Source: Mesostigma viride (taxonomy: Eukaryota; Streptophyta; Mesostigmatophyceae; Mesostigmatales; Mesostigmataceae). From it: a DNA stretch of 64,000 nt. A program made the position numbers and the translations under genes. The notes below the pieces were generated by a model that was not told where the DNA came from, made no database searches, and saw only the letters and a program-made list of their open reading frames with translations. The DNA is taken from the NCBI GenBank assembly GCA_009746045.1, contig RPFO01001313.1, positions 62,001 through 126,000 of the forward strand, read 5' to 3'. Position 1 is the first letter of the stretch. Every line of letters starts with the position of its first letter. This document shows positions 36,425 to 45,734 of the stretch, one piece after another.

Positions 36425-36426
<2 letters not shown>
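13364..36426 (+). CDS. Receptor-type class III nucleotide cyclase, paralog B (17 exons, 952 aa)
   Basis: Exons: 13364-13937, 15159-15243, 19692-19797, 20377-20793, 21090-21232, 21804-21910, 22467-22694, 23790-23932, 24575-24649, 25194-25283, 26314-26434, 27272-27376, 28030-28075, 32829-32865, 34001-34214, 34951-35077, 36186-36426. They sum to 2859 nt with every junction phase consistent. Order: Ser/Pro-rich cytoplasmic N-terminus (1-175), TM1 (about 176-202), dCache-like extracellular sensor (about 215-585, with [18 protein letters not shown] typical of Cache folds), TM2 (about 588-612, [11 protein letters not shown]), HAMP-like linker (about 612-656, [16 protein letters not shown]), cyclase domain (about 660-873), helical tail to 952. 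Metal-binding Asp697 (FTDIANFT) and Asp741 (IGDGIMAFW), transition-state Asn818 and Arg822 (VNLAARLE) and the VKGKS lysine are present. The usual purine-selecting Lys/Glu position is Asp737 and the partner position is Gly811, so cAMP versus cGMP cannot be decided. Likely a plasma-membrane receptor. The terminal TGA at 36424 overlaps a GTGAGG donor-like string, so a further exon is possible. Confidence 0.9.
15045..15430 (+). repeat. Echo copies flanking paralog B exon 2
   Basis: A partial copy of the exon 2 5' half with its acceptor (TTGCAGTGGTGGCCATCG) lies upstream at 15050-15100. Two copies of its 3' edge (GAGGAGTTTGGGTACGTG and GAGGAGTTTAGGTGCAAAGG) lie downstream at 15335-15356 and 15413-15437. 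The real exon is 15159-15243. Confidence 0.75.
15595..17555. repeat. 37-bp minisatellite, about 52 copies, intron 2 of paralog B
   Basis: Unit of 37 bp containing GTGTTGATCGGTTTACTATA and GCTATACTGGTTGGC, repeated over nearly 2 kb with low divergence. The variable positions (CATG/CGTG, GCTA/GTTA, TACTGG/TATTGG) occur in blocks, which indicates local expansion of sub-variants. No coding potential. Confidence 0.97.
18271..18485. repeat. Interstitial telomere-like array (TCTAGGG)n and (TTGAGGG)n
   Basis: About 25 perfect TCTAGGG heptamers, entered through GTTTAGGGTGTAGGG and followed by five TTGAGGG heptamers. Both are single-base variants of the plant/algal telomere unit TTTAGGG. The array sits inside intron 2 of a gene, so it is not a chromosome end. 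Confidence 0.9.
18530..18965. repeat. Two minisatellites, intron 2 of paralog B
   Basis: 18535-18690: four copies of a roughly 45-bp unit containing TTATGTGTTATCAATTAGCA. 18815-18958: four to five copies of a 33-bp unit containing CTTTCTCTCAAGCACACTGT. Confidence 0.92.
19316..19566. repeat. (CTC)n pyrimidine microsatellite upstream of exon 3
   Basis: About 230 bp of CTC/TCC trinucleotides, preceded by a short CCCG run. It lies 126 nt upstream of the paralog B exon 3 acceptor. The homologous intron of paralog A has a (CT)n tract at the corresponding place. Confidence 0.97.
19880..19935 (+). repeat. Echo of the paralog B exon 3 3' end
   Basis: GAGAGGAGCGGCATACCGGAAG and then AGCTTCAGGTGGGTGGGACCG repeat the real exon end at 19768-19815, including the GTGGGT donor. 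Confidence 0.8.
21325..21375 (+). repeat. Echo of the paralog B exon 5 3' end
   Basis: ACATGCCGGATGTCGGGTGC at about 21331 repeats the exon end and donor at 21218-21237, followed by similar CTATTT and AAGCGA intron sequence in both copies. The unit therefore spans exon and intron. Confidence 0.85.
22695..22900 (+). repeat. Two echoes of the paralog B exon 7 3' end
   Basis: GGATGGCGTTCGTGGTCCCA plus GACGAGGGTGAG (22762-22796) and GGATGGCGGTGGTTTTCCTC (22858-22880) repeat the real exon end at 22667-22700. Confidence 0.75.
23390..23770. repeat. C-rich tetranucleotide tract: (CCAA)n, (CCGA)n and (CCCA)n
   Basis: CCAA units 23393-23513, CCGA units to about 23545, irregular C-runs, AACCC units, then CCCA units to 23755. 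It ends about 25 nt before the exon 8 acceptor of paralog B. The homologous intron of paralog A has a different repeat (CCCATG) abutting the same acceptor. Confidence 0.95.
23975..24135 (+). repeat. Two echoes of the paralog B exon 8 3' end
   Basis: Copy 1 (23986-24045) is nearly perfect: GCGACAACTGGTGGGGCTAC onward, ending GCTTGCGGTATAG. Copy 2 (24086-24140) is degraded and has GGGGCTATGGCAGCCTC, a variant also found in the second echo of paralog A. Confidence 0.85.
24725..25065 (+). repeat. Three echoes of the paralog B exon 9 3' end
   Basis: Copies of GCAGATGAAGGCGATGGAGG plus donor at about 24734 (GTATGG), 24842 (GTGCGT) and 25040 (degraded). The real exon end is at 24649. Confidence 0.8.
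27715..27900. repeat. AT-rich trinucleotide-type repeat
   Basis: Imperfect 30-36-bp units of ACTACTACGAATAATAATGA and TAGTAGTAATAGTAAT in intron 12 of paralog B. Confidence 0.9.
28076..32090 (+). repeat. 4-kb minisatellite grown from the exon 13 donor junction
   Basis: Immediately after exon 13 (28030-28075) the exon end and donor, GGCATCATGGCGTTCTGG followed by TACGC or TGCGC, recur about 65 times. The first units (28060-28195) have irregular spacing. Then come about 14-15 units of 75 bp (to about 29285), then about 50 units of 55 bp (to about 31985), then two diverged units. The 75-bp period is divisible by three, which produces spurious 416- and 441-codon ORFs on the two strands. The array fills most of the 4.75-kb intron 13. 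Confidence 0.95.
32866..33145 (+). repeat. Echoes of the paralog B exon 14 3' end
   Basis: Degraded copies of CCCAACCACGAGCTCATGGTG occur near 32955, 33035 and 33125. They are accompanied by duplicated intron sequence (GTGCTAGTTCACTATAGTAT and GTACTAGTTCACTGTATGGC). Confidence 0.65.
35078..35480 (+). repeat. Echo array of the paralog B exon 16 3' end
   Basis: CTACGAGGTCCTGTGCCGGT with its GTGCGTGATG donor region recurs at 35157, 35253 and 35340, and in part at 35470. The first units are about 97 bp and include the following intron sequence (ATGCATGCAGCCATGA). Confidence 0.88.
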
Positions 36427-36461
<35 letters not shown>

Positions 36462-36670
36462 GATGGACGTCAAGTGAGGAGGCGGGGAGATGGACGTCAG
36501 GAGTGAAGGGGATGGAAACGAGACCGCGCGGGCGCGCTGAAGCTGACCAAGTGAGGGGAGGAAGGAGGGGAGGAAGATGGGATGTCAAGGACGGCGCGCT
36601 ACGATGGGAAACGAGGGCGCTTGGGCGTCAAAGTTAGAGGGGGGAAATGGATGTCAAGTGTGGGACCCCT
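36424..36670 (+). repeat. Poly-G tract and echoes of the last exon edge
   Basis: A run of about 35 G follows the TGA. GAGATGGACGTCAAGTGAGG recurs at 36461-36480, with degraded copies at about 36487 and 36646. Confidence 0.75.
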
Positions 36671-38469
36671 ACAGTGCGCAGGGGCGTCAAAGTGAGGGGG
36701 CATGATACATTAAGAGTAGCCAAGAATTGTCTCGCAGGCTACCCCTTCCTGCGGGGAAGCGTTGCAGAGCTTTGCGCGAAAAGGGCGTGGGAAGGGCACG
36801 GGAGTGAGGGGACGGTGGTACGACGTGAAGGGAAGGGGGACACGTGGGCATCCGAGGGAGGGGGCGCAGGATGATGTTACGCCGGGCATTCCTAGAGGGG
36901 GCACGCGGCCATAACCCCACCCCCCCACCCCTCATGAACCCCCCCCTCATGTCCGTGGGGCCATGATGTCACCCTTGTTCTAGGGTGTCTTTTGCCTGTA
37001 TGTGAGTGGTCGGGTGGGGATGGGCAGAACTTATTGAAAGCACGTGACTGCGTCACCTAACACACAACAGCAGTAAGAGGATGCAGGTTGTCACATTATT
37101 GGGCACGGCCCTTGACTGCCCGGCGATTTTCTGGAGGCAAGGCTGGAAGCTGTCGTTCTTGTGGTAGTGGGTTGGATGCTGGCATGAACTCGAAAGGGAG
37201 GCCGGGGGATTTCGTCGCTGACCGGGAGCAACCCTTTATGTGGCATCTTCTGCGATTTTTCTTACGTGGAGCGACCGTAAAGAACGGCAAGGCGCCGGAT
37301 GTGCATTATTGGCATGCCTGCCTCGTGCGTGAAGGCGTGTTCTTCACATGGCAATGAGGGGCCCTCTACGAACCGCAATTCGCGGCTTTTTGTGAAGTTT
37401 TCTGTTTTTTTTTCCCCGAGTGTTACTTTCCTAGAGGGTTCTTATTGTATGTCGATTATTTGCATACTGTGTGCGAATAAGGTAGTATAGATATTATATA
37501 TAGATATATGATGTTGTAATGTGCTAAGTGTATGCGTACTAAGAGTTGCAACAATACTGATCGCAAGACACTACGTGTACATGCTTCGTGTGTTTGAAGA
37601 GTGTAGGGGGTAGTAGAAGTTTGTACAAAGTGTGTAAAGCTTTTTTTTGTCCATTTCGGTGTCACAGAATTCATGGCGGTGGTTGATGCGAGTTTAGCTC
37701 TTATGGATTCATTCGCACTCAATCTCTCTGCCTTGGCATGCGGGTTTGCGGCAAAGGGTAGAGGACTCGTGAATATTTAGCACTCTACCCACGCTTCATG
37801 CGAAAGTTTTGGTCCATGGCATTTCTACGTAAAAGATTTGGTGTGGCTCTGGTAAATCTTGTGCTATTACCCAAGTGAATTATTGAATATAATCAAGCAC
37901 AGGCCCCAATCTTGGGGTTCCATGCAAAGAATGCGTATACACCATTTCGGGCCATGCGATAATGATCACACATTGACATTGATGTTGATAAAAGCGATCC
38001 ACACCGGCCATCACGTCCCGCGTTCCCATCACACTTCCATCCACTGTACCGAGTACGAGTCAAGCTAGTTCGTCCCTCGATCCCTCGATCCCTCGTTCCC
38101 TCCCTCCCTTCCTTCCTTGAGCCTGACAGGCCTTGGCGTCCGCGATGCACTGGGCCGCCTCCGCGTCCTGAGCACAGGCGTAGGCCTCCAAGATGGCGGC
38201 CTTGAGCACCGGTTCCAGCCCGCAGGTCCCAGTTGCGCCTCTGTTGACTTGACGGTCGTGGCCTCTGTTTTTTTGCTCATCAGTGCCCGACTGCCTGCAT
38301 GGGCACTTAGAGTTAAGCACGTGCAGTCCACGAGGTCTGCCATTAATGCGATATAAGCACCTTTCTGAAGGGTATATGATCCTGTTTTCGATCCCCGGCC
38401 TGGTCCCCACGGCCCATTCCTAGCCAGGGCCGTATAGAAGTCCGCAGGTAGAGGTTATTGCCCCTGAGG
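36671..38469. other. No gene recognised (3' flank of paralog B)
   Basis: GC-rich to 36.9 kb, then more balanced. An AT-rich stretch with TGTAA (37513) could be a 3' end region, since TGTAA is the poly(A) signal of chlorophycean algae. On the minus strand 38230-38120 a short open frame encodes a helix-like string (LKAAILEAYACAQDAEAAQ). It may be a stray exon but has no convincing splice sites. Confidence 0.3.
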
Positions 38470-38573
38470 ACAGGCGCTACACTACCGCCTCGCGTCTGCC
38501 ATGCATGTATTACAGTAGAGGACAGCTCGGATGAGGAATGTATCCCCATCTAGTAGTGAATGGCTGGGGCATT
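38470..38573. repeat. Dispersed repeat, copy 2, left half
   Basis: GACAGCTCGGATGAGGAATG, ATCCCCATCT and GGCTGGGGCAT match 3573-3635. It ends in (TTAA)n at 38571-38597. The apparent right half resumes near 40320. Confidence 0.55.
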
Positions 38574-38790
38574 AATTAATTAATTAATAATTAATAGACA
38601 CGTGACTGCGTCACGTGAGCATAAGTCCTCAGTGGGAGGGGAACATGGGATGGAATGGATGGTATAAGCTATCTAGGTCCTAGTTACAGGGGTGTGGGCA
38701 CCGCGGCCCGAATCGCTATGACTGCCATACTTGGTCACACGCGGAGCCCCCACAGGCTTGGGGGTGGTCTCCTTCATCACTACTTGCCAT

Positions 38791-39890
38791 CTATCCTTGC
38801 GCACCATCTGCCTCCATATTACAGACAAACAGGAGGCTGCCCGGGGGTGAGCCCGTCACGTCTAGTGTAGCACATGTCCATGCCGAGTCTATCAGAAAAG
38901 TCCACGGGTGGCGGCCCTGCCGCGCGCGGCCGGGGGCACGCCAGGTGAGGACATAGCGCCCAGGCTGGGCGGGCTTGGTGCCAGCTAGTCTATCTGATGT
39001 ATCTACCTGATCTGTGCGGGCCAGGTGCCCGGCTAGGCCCAGGCGCCTGTGCCTAATAATGTGGGAAACATAGGGCAAATCAGCGTACAAATCCTCATTA
39101 CTAATGTGCAAACCAAAGGGGATGTTAAGGGCCTTGCGCAGCATCTTGGTGAGGCGCCGTCGATTCGTTGCTCCAGCTCCTGCATCAGTGTCCACGTCTC
39201 GGCGCCGTAGGTCAGGATCGTCAGAATGACGACCTTGAAGAGGTCACGCTTGACGATCCGGGGTAGGGCGGGGTTGCTCCACCAGCGGCGGTGGTCATGG
39301 AGGTGCGCCCACGCCATGCCGATCCGTGTCGTCATGTCGTCCTCGGCAGTCGGGAAGCCAACTGCCGAGCAGCTTGAAGCGGCCTGAAGGAGGGTAGTTG
39401 ACCTCGGCATCGTCTAAGAGGCGGAGTGTGGGTGGGGGCCCTGCCATGCCGAGGGCCAGGGCCTCCGTTTTGGGGCTGATTTCTAGACCAACCGCCCGAG
39501 CCTCGAGCGCCAGGCAGTCCAGCCAAAGTTGGGCAGACTCCGGCTTCTCGATGAGCGTGATGTCGTCGGCATAAATGAGGTCAGCTAGTAAATTCTGCTT
39601 GTTAGTCGGCCCCCTTCCCCAAGCTCGTTCGTGATCGCTAGGCCAGGGGCACGGCCTGCAATGCTAGCAAAGCGAGCACGTGCCTGGCGCATAACATAAT
39701 CCACTACAATAATAAACAGGTACGGCGACAGGACGCAACCCTGCCAGACGCCGGTCTGCAGTGGGCATGGCGGGGTAATGCCGTGGTGAGTGCGCACCGA
39801 AGTGGTCGACCCCTCATACAGCGTGCGGATGACGGTAATCAGGGGAGTGGGGACGCGAGCGCGAGCAAGTACAGCCCATAGAGCGTCCCA
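38791..39890 (-). pseudogene. Decayed LINE reverse-transcriptase fragment
   Basis: Read on the minus strand from about 39888: a thumb-side helix and LYEGSTTSVRTHHG, then GVWQGCVLSPYLF (the usual GxRQG has Trp for Arg). After a frameshift near 39600 come YADDI at about 39570, later KLLGSWLPD-type sequence, LTYGAETWTL and RRLGLAGHLARTDQ. This is the order of a non-LTR (RTE/Jockey-like) RT palm and C-terminal region. At least two frame changes and the missing N-terminus make it non-functional. TTAATTAATTAATTAA tracts flank it at 38571 and 39901. Confidence 0.8.
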
Positions 39891-40454
39891 GAGGCTGGGG
39901 CATTAATTAATTAATTAAACTCGTGCTCCCGTTGGGGAGTCACGGAGCACCGAAGTGCTTTTAATCCCTGTGTGTGCACTACAGGAGAAAGGGCAGAGAC
40001 CCCCAGTCTCCTTCATGCCAAAGGCATGCCACAGCTGCAATCGGGCGCGGCTAGCGAAAAGGACAGGCTAACGATCCGGCAAACTGTGGGTGCAATAAGA
40101 CCCATGTGAGCATATCATAGCAAGGAGCGTGGGCAAGTAATCTGAACATAGCCAGGGCGTAGCATGGCTGTACTAGGACTAGGCTAAGGCTATGGCTGGT
40201 TGTGTACCGTGCGTTGGCGGCACGTGACTAGGTGTGTTGGCACAGCTAGGCATGGCTGCCTTAGCGGCAGTGACGCCAATGGTTACAAGCTAGGGCTATT
40301 GCTATTCTAGCCCGCTGGGGGCGTGATGCAGGCTGGGGCATGATGCAGGCTTATTTGTCTGTTTGTTTAATTATTTTCTTAACTACTGAGATTAGTTCAG
40401 ATTTTCTTTCCTAACGAGATTAGCATAGTACTCCGTGGCGCATAAAGTAAGTAC
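39891..40454. repeat. (TTAA)n tract and right half of dispersed repeat copy 2
   Basis: TTAATTAATTAATTAA at about 39901-39918. Then unique sequence, then GCTGGGGCATGATGCAGG and AACGAGATTAGCATAGTACT (40320-40440), matching 3625-3705. No gene. Confidence 0.5.
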
Positions 40455-41205
40455 TTGCGTGCCTATGCGCATTGTCGCCTACCGTGCAGAAGCCTCCCCC
40501 CTTGGCCCCATGCGCGGTCTAAATGCATATCCACTGCAATTACCATGCGGGCAAAGACCAATGATAAATTCAGGGAACCAAATAACATGGCTCTATGTCT
40601 CCCTAGCATAGTCAAACAAGATCAGCCAAGCTCAATAGGCCTCCCTTTTCATACGGAAGAAGATGTGTGGGCTCTGCCCCACTGGCAGCCACCCGTTGCA
40701 AGAGCAGTTCCTACCGACCTTTATGACATAACGCTTAACAAGATTTTGTTATTCACAAATGAAATTGAGAATACATTTAAGCCAAAACCATGCAATGTTC
40801 ATCAACAAGAAAGACTGGCTGATTCCAGCCCCTGGCCTGCCTAGCTTCGAGCAAGCAAGTCCGGCATGTCCAATACCATGAACATCCGCTACCCGCTCTC
40901 CTTACGGAAGTTGGCCTTGTCCGGATGTATCAAGGAGACAACCAGCGCAGGCCAGAAATCGGGGGGGTATGCCAACACCCGGCCAGCCAACCGCTCTCAC
41001 CCTAAGCTACCGACAGTGCCCAGGCGAATCTACAATACTGGTAGTCCCTGCGACGACTGTTCTCGAGACAAATCCAAAAAGGCTTAACTTGTATGCCTAT
41101 CTCGCCTCGACCCATGAAAAACAATCTCGCAACCATCACGGAGGTTGCGGCCGGGTTGTTCTACTAGTTAAACACATGAAGACAAACTGCGTCGTTGTGA
41201 AGTGA
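40455..41205 (+). other. Unclassified low-GC stretch with short ORFs
   Basis: Three consecutive short ORFs (40455-40844, 40866-41087, 40969-41205) in sequence less GC-rich than the genes. The first encodes a non-repetitive 129-residue string with an acidic/hydrophobic middle (VPTDLYDITLNKILLFTNE). I do not recognise a family. It may be a relic of a mobile element ORF or chance. Confidence 0.2.
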
Positions 41206-41471
41206 AAACTGAACGAACAACGACCACAATGGCCGACTGTTCATCCTTTTAACCCGCGCAAGCTAACCTTTCCAACATGACATCAGCCAGTGACGACCAA
41301 AATACGCTGAACAAGGTTCCGCAAATCTAGCCACGGCTTTTTAAACGTTAGATCAGGTGCTTGCCTGACACAAACCAAATCTCATGAACAAATCTTTCCA
41401 AGCACAAGCTAAACAACTTGTAGATATTTTGCAACACTAAAAAGCGCTGCCGCAATCAGAAATTAACCAGG

Positions 41472-42011
41472 CTAAATTGCCGGCCATCTCAGGCACCGCT
41501 GCTCAAAGCGTGCTGACCGTTCGCGCCGTTTCACGTGTAGCCCTGGTCGTTCTCCACAAAGTCTGGCATGCCCCTCGCTGTAGTCCTGGCAGTCTGAGCA
41601 CGTGATCACTGGCCCGGCAGCCAGCCCAACATGCCTGGCCTGCCTTAGTGGCGCGCGCCAGCACATGGACTGCCCCGGTGACGACCGGTAGCCCAAATCC
41701 CCCCTTAGCCCACTGCCGCAAATGCGAACGCACTCGCACTTGGACAAATTCAGAAGATCCGCCGACGATTCAGCGGACGCGAGATTCCGCGGCGCGGCGC
41801 CAAGACAGAGCGGTAAAGTAAACCGCAAAGGTTCCACGGACGTAAAAGTCACGTCACAATAGTTTACCCGCGCGTAAATAAGAACGTAATGGACCGGCAC
41901 GCGACAGCATGCCACGCACGTACTTATTACAACGAGGTCTCCGGCCACCTCTGTGGCGGCATCACTTCTGCATACTGACCAGGTCATTCGGTCGGAGGTC
42001 ACATAAGCCAT
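41472..42011 (-). other. Unclassified 179-codon ORF
   Basis: Minus-strand ORF with a cysteine pair (CSDCQDYSEGHARLC). An overlapping frame contains GGFGLP and AGQACWAGC, reminiscent of the region after the polymerase domain in algal LINE pol proteins. Weak resemblance only. Flanked on the right by a TTAA-type tract at 42121-42147. From 42150 to 42750 nothing convincing is seen. Confidence 0.2.
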
Positions 42012-42754
42012 GTTGGGCCAATGGACTCAGGGGCTTTTGCCAGCCTATAAGCAACTAGTTGCCTAACGTCATGCGTCGCACTGCGTGTACCCAGTCACTG
42101 CCTGTTACAACTTGCCTCGCAATTAATTAATTCATTAATTAATTAGACTTGCAATGCAGTATACAATCGTGAACGGGTCACTCAACTAGCACGGTGCCAT
42201 ATAGCCCACACAATAGGGCCGCGTGTCCGCACCTGGAGGCAGTGCAGTATGGGTGTACTGCACATTCTCCTGCCCCAGTACAATGAGTACATTACTACCC
42301 AAAGCCACTGATGTTCCAACAGTGATACTCAATAGTGCTGTCTGTAGTTGGTGCTCTGTGGTAATAATAATGTGCCGCTGATTAGAACCATCCAACCACG
42401 TTCGGGTACGTGGGTCACCCTGCCACCCCCGCCCTGCCACACTATTATCAAAGAGACAACACTATTATAACCACGTGCAAGCATGCCTTTGGTCAAGCAT
42501 CATCGCATGCACATGGTAACCAAAGATGTGATAAGGGTTGAGCATCCAGTGGTTGCACCGGCGATCACTGTCAAATCAAGTGGACGACAAAAGGCGACGT
42601 GTTCTCAGGGCGCCGGCCGCTGCGTATTTCCAGGTTGTCACCTCAGTTCGAACGTCAGACACGATGGGTCAGGCCATAGCCTGGGGAACGTGCGCACCAT
42701 TACAGGTAACAACCTCTTCTTCGGACATATACGAGCATCAGACCATACAGGCCT

Positions 42755-42890
42755 TCCCCATCACTAAACAGCCTTCCTCATCGCTAAACAGCCTTCCCCA
42801 TCGCTAAACAGCCTTCCCCGTCGTCAAACTGCCTTCCCCATCGCTAAACAGCCTTCCCCATCGTCAAACTGCCTTCCCAATCGTAGAGCT
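42755..42890. repeat. About 20-bp tandem repeat
   Basis: Six to seven copies of CATCGCTAAACAGCCTTCCC and the variant CGTCAAACTGCCTTCC, just downstream (in the gene sense) of the methyltransferase stop codon. Confidence 0.85.
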
Positions 42891-42904
42891 GCCAAAACGT
42901 CGCC

Positions 42905-42950
42905 TATCCGCACGCCGCAGGCTCATCAGAAAATCTCCACCACACCGCCG
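42905..42950 (-). repeat. Echo of methyltransferase exon 2 sequence
   Basis: Plus-strand CGCCGCAGGCTCATCAGAAA and CTCCACCACACCGCCG repeat 43002-43040 of the exon (encoding GGVMEIVLVSLRRAG). They lie just past the predicted stop. Confidence 0.75.
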
Positions 42951-44224
42951 TTATAAGTTAAGGTCTTTCAAGGGCCACTGTGAGTCTGTAGCGGCACCTG
43001 CGCGCCGCAGGCTCACCAGCACGATCTCCATCACGCCGCCGAAATCGTCCGGGACGGAGCAGGTCTCCAGCACCTCGTGGTGGAAGCCCGCGGTTTCTGC
43101 CGTCGAGATCAGGTGCTGGAGGCAGGTGGCGGGGAACGCGTCGTCTGGGGAGGGGAGAAAGGGAGGAAAGGAGGCGGGGAGGGGAGAAAGGGCGGAAAGG
43201 AGGCGGGGAGGGGAGAAAGGGCGGAAAGGAGGCGGGGAGGGGAGAAAGGGCGGAAAGGAGGCGGGGAGGGGAGAAAGGGCAGAAAGGAGGCGGGGAGGGG
43301 AGAAAGGGCGGAAAGGAGGCGGGGAGGGGAGAAAGGGCGGAAAGGAGGCGGGGAGGGGAGAAAGGGCAGAAAGGAGGCGGGGAGGGGAGAAAGGGAGGAA
43401 AGGAGGCGGGGAGGGGAGAAAGGGAGGAGGAAAGAAATGGCACAGGAGACGAGAAACGATGCAACGGCGGGCACTTCTCAGGTTGGGTGCACTATCGTTA
43501 TACTCGATAGGATTCATGTATCGGCGAAGATATCGCACGTGGGAACACGTATTATAGATAGGCACGCGAATAGCAACAGGAAATGTAACTACATGTAATG
43601 TCTACGTTCCAGCGTTGCGTATGTGGCTGCTAATTATAGATAGGCACGTGAATAGCAACAGGAAGCGTAACTACCTTCGATGTCCACGTTCCAGCGGCAC
43701 CCGTGGCCGATTAATAGTTGCGCATGCGGCTCGACGGCCCCCGCGTCGAACAGCTGGCGCAGGCACCCCACCAGCATGTTGATGTGGCCGTACGTGTACG
43801 TGACGTCACTGCCCAGGACCAGGTCGACGCCCGAAATGCCAGCAGAAACCGGCGCGGCCCAGTCTAGCGGGCGCACCTCGATGATGTCCGCGCGCGGGGA
43901 CAGCGCTGCGTTGGCTTCCAGCAAGGACAGCACGTTCGGGCCGACATCGGTCAGGATGACCCGCGACGCGGCCTGGGCCGCCAGCAGGCCGCACAGCCCT
44001 GGCCCGGCGCCCACTTCCAGCACGGTTTTACCCCTGACGCGAGACAGGTCGTCTTGCTCGATGTACTTGCAGATTACCGACGACGCGGGCCACACCCGGT
44101 GGCCTGTGCCGATGCCATCGTCGTGGGGAGCGGCCGCATTGTCCTCGGTGATGCCGGCGAAATGCCGTCGGCACCATAATTCCACAGTCCGGCCTCCCGA
44201 GAATTCAAACACACGCTTGTCCAT
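42951..44224 (-). CDS. METTL21/Methyltransf_16-type protein-lysine methyltransferase
   Basis: Two exons on the minus strand, 44224-43675 and 43144-42951, give 744 nt and 247 residues, phase 1 at the junction. Residues about 65-80 carry the SAM-binding motif I (VLEVGAGPGLCGLLAA), an acidic residue ends strand 2 (ILTDVG), and the family-defining DxxY motif is in LGSDVTY. Length and motif order match the METTL21/FAM86 group of seven-beta-strand methyltransferases, which modify lysines of translation factors or chaperones. The actual substrate cannot be told. The gene is divergent from the beta-amylase gene with 1.5 kb between starts. The intron contains a 29-bp pyrimidine-rich array in sense orientation next to the acceptor. 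Echoes of both exon edges occur in the flanking sequence. The coding end could instead be a donor at CGCGCAG|GTGCCG. Confidence 0.85.
43148..43432. repeat. 29-bp minisatellite in the methyltransferase intron
   Basis: About ten copies of GGGGAGGGGAGAAAGGGCGG plus AAAGGAGGC, almost pure purine on the plus strand and therefore a roughly 285-nt pyrimidine tract on the transcribed strand. It ends 3 nt from the exon 2 acceptor. Confidence 0.95.
43560..43674 (-). repeat. Echo of methyltransferase exon 1 end
   Basis: In sense orientation GCTGGAACGTAGACATTACA then TGTAGTTACATTTCCTGTTG repeats the exon 1 end and donor (GCTGGAACGTGGACATCGAA, GGTAGTTACGCTTCCTGTTG at 43695-43655). The repeated unit of about 100 bp includes GCTATTCACGTGCCTATCTA. 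Confidence 0.85.
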
Positions 44225-45734
44225 AGCCTAGTTCCCCACCGGGGTTATTATTGTTAGACAAACAGGACCACTGCGCAGAGATTTCCGCATGCGTTATAAC
44301 ATCCACAGATGACTGCTCTAAAAAACTGTCAGGGGTGCGCTGCGCTGCGCACAGTGGCGTTGTTAAGCGACTTCTAGACTAAGCAGGGGCATACATGGGC
44401 GACCCCGAGATTGCATGCGGCACTGGAATGCAGCTATACTGTTGCAAATTCTAGGACCCACAGCTCGTGTATCCCGCGTAACTCAATCATTCTTGTGTAT
44501 GGGCAATTTTGGCAGCAAACGAAGTTTCCGCGGGAAGCTTGCATTTAACTGGCCGATGGCTCGTGAGTTGTGATGTAGTGGTCATGCGAGCAAAACAGAG
44601 CGCATAATCGGATGCATACTCCAGGAAATCATTAATAAATGGGGATTTTAAAAAAAATCGTTGTCGGGATCGTGGTGGTGGCAGATAATCAAACGAAGTG
44701 CGTTCTAATTAACTTGACCACGGTGGCGGAGCACATTTTGCATGCAACCCTTCTGCTTGCGACTATGCACAAAATTCGGTGGATGGGATGGATGGATGGA
44801 TCCTGTTATCCTGGATGGATCATGTACGGGATAGTACGGGATCATAGACGTTATCCCTGGTTCATCACACACAAAAATCAAAATAATAATAATGTTTTTT
44901 TTTTTGTAGTGATAATTGGTCATTCCACCTAGATGGCATTCCACCTAGATCCATTCCGTATCGTGCTGGTGCTTTGCCGTTTTGAGTGCACGGAAAGCCC
45001 AATTTACACCGCGAGTTCGATGTCAGCGCATCCTGCGGGGCTTCAGGGGCGGCAGTTCACCGTAACGGCCGGCCCACCAGTCAGGCCGGACGCTAACTTC
45101 CCGTTTCCCCATAGTTTTCTGCAATTACCTGTGCCGGGTGCTTTAATGTACAACCCACGGCAGTGGGCGCAACTGGAGATTCTGGACAGTAGCACGTCAT
45201 CGGGATCAGCGGCAGATCAGGCCGGCCTTGGCTACCGAGGCTTTCGGCTGTGGTGCAGCAGACGACGGTAGTCACGAGCGAGAGCCAAGCGTTCTACAGT
45301 TTGATCGCTGGTACGACGTACCGGTAGTCCGGTACTGGGTGGGGCGATGCCGTGTGCGGTCCCCATGGCCTCCCGGCTCCGAATTGATATTAGTCATCGT
45401 GGCCAATGGCCATGCCACATGCGGACAAAGAAGCAATGGACGGGCTGTCGGTTTCCCATTGGGATAATTGGGAAGAGAGATGTTGGGAGGTAGGTTCAAT
45501 TATGGGATAATTTTGGATAAGGTAACCATGGAGTGCAGCACGTAGAATCGGATAAGCGAATCATGGCGGGCAAGAGCACATGGAAGGCTTCTTTCCATGG
45601 CGGTTAGCTTCCACCCCTGCAGACATGGGTAAAGGAACTCCAACTATGTTATCGGCGCGTAATGGGTGTAGAATTGTCGCGCAACACGGACACCTCGGCA
45701 CACATGTACTAGGCTTTCAGGTATCGCCCCAGGT
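44225..45734. promoter_or_regulatory. Divergent intergenic region, methyltransferase/beta-amylase
   Basis: 1.5 kb between the two start codons. No exon recognised. It contains GATGGATGGATGGAT (44788-44806), an AAT run with a poly-T (44880-44906) and a duplicated GGCATTCCACCTAGAT (44924-44950). No specific regulatory site can be supported. Confidence 0.4.

Noticed and set aside
42951-43565. Pro/Phe-rich 204-residue reading through the methyltransferase intron
   Set aside because: The pyrimidine-rich 29-bp array reads open in several frames. A clean acceptor at 43145-43147 in the right phase argues for splicing.
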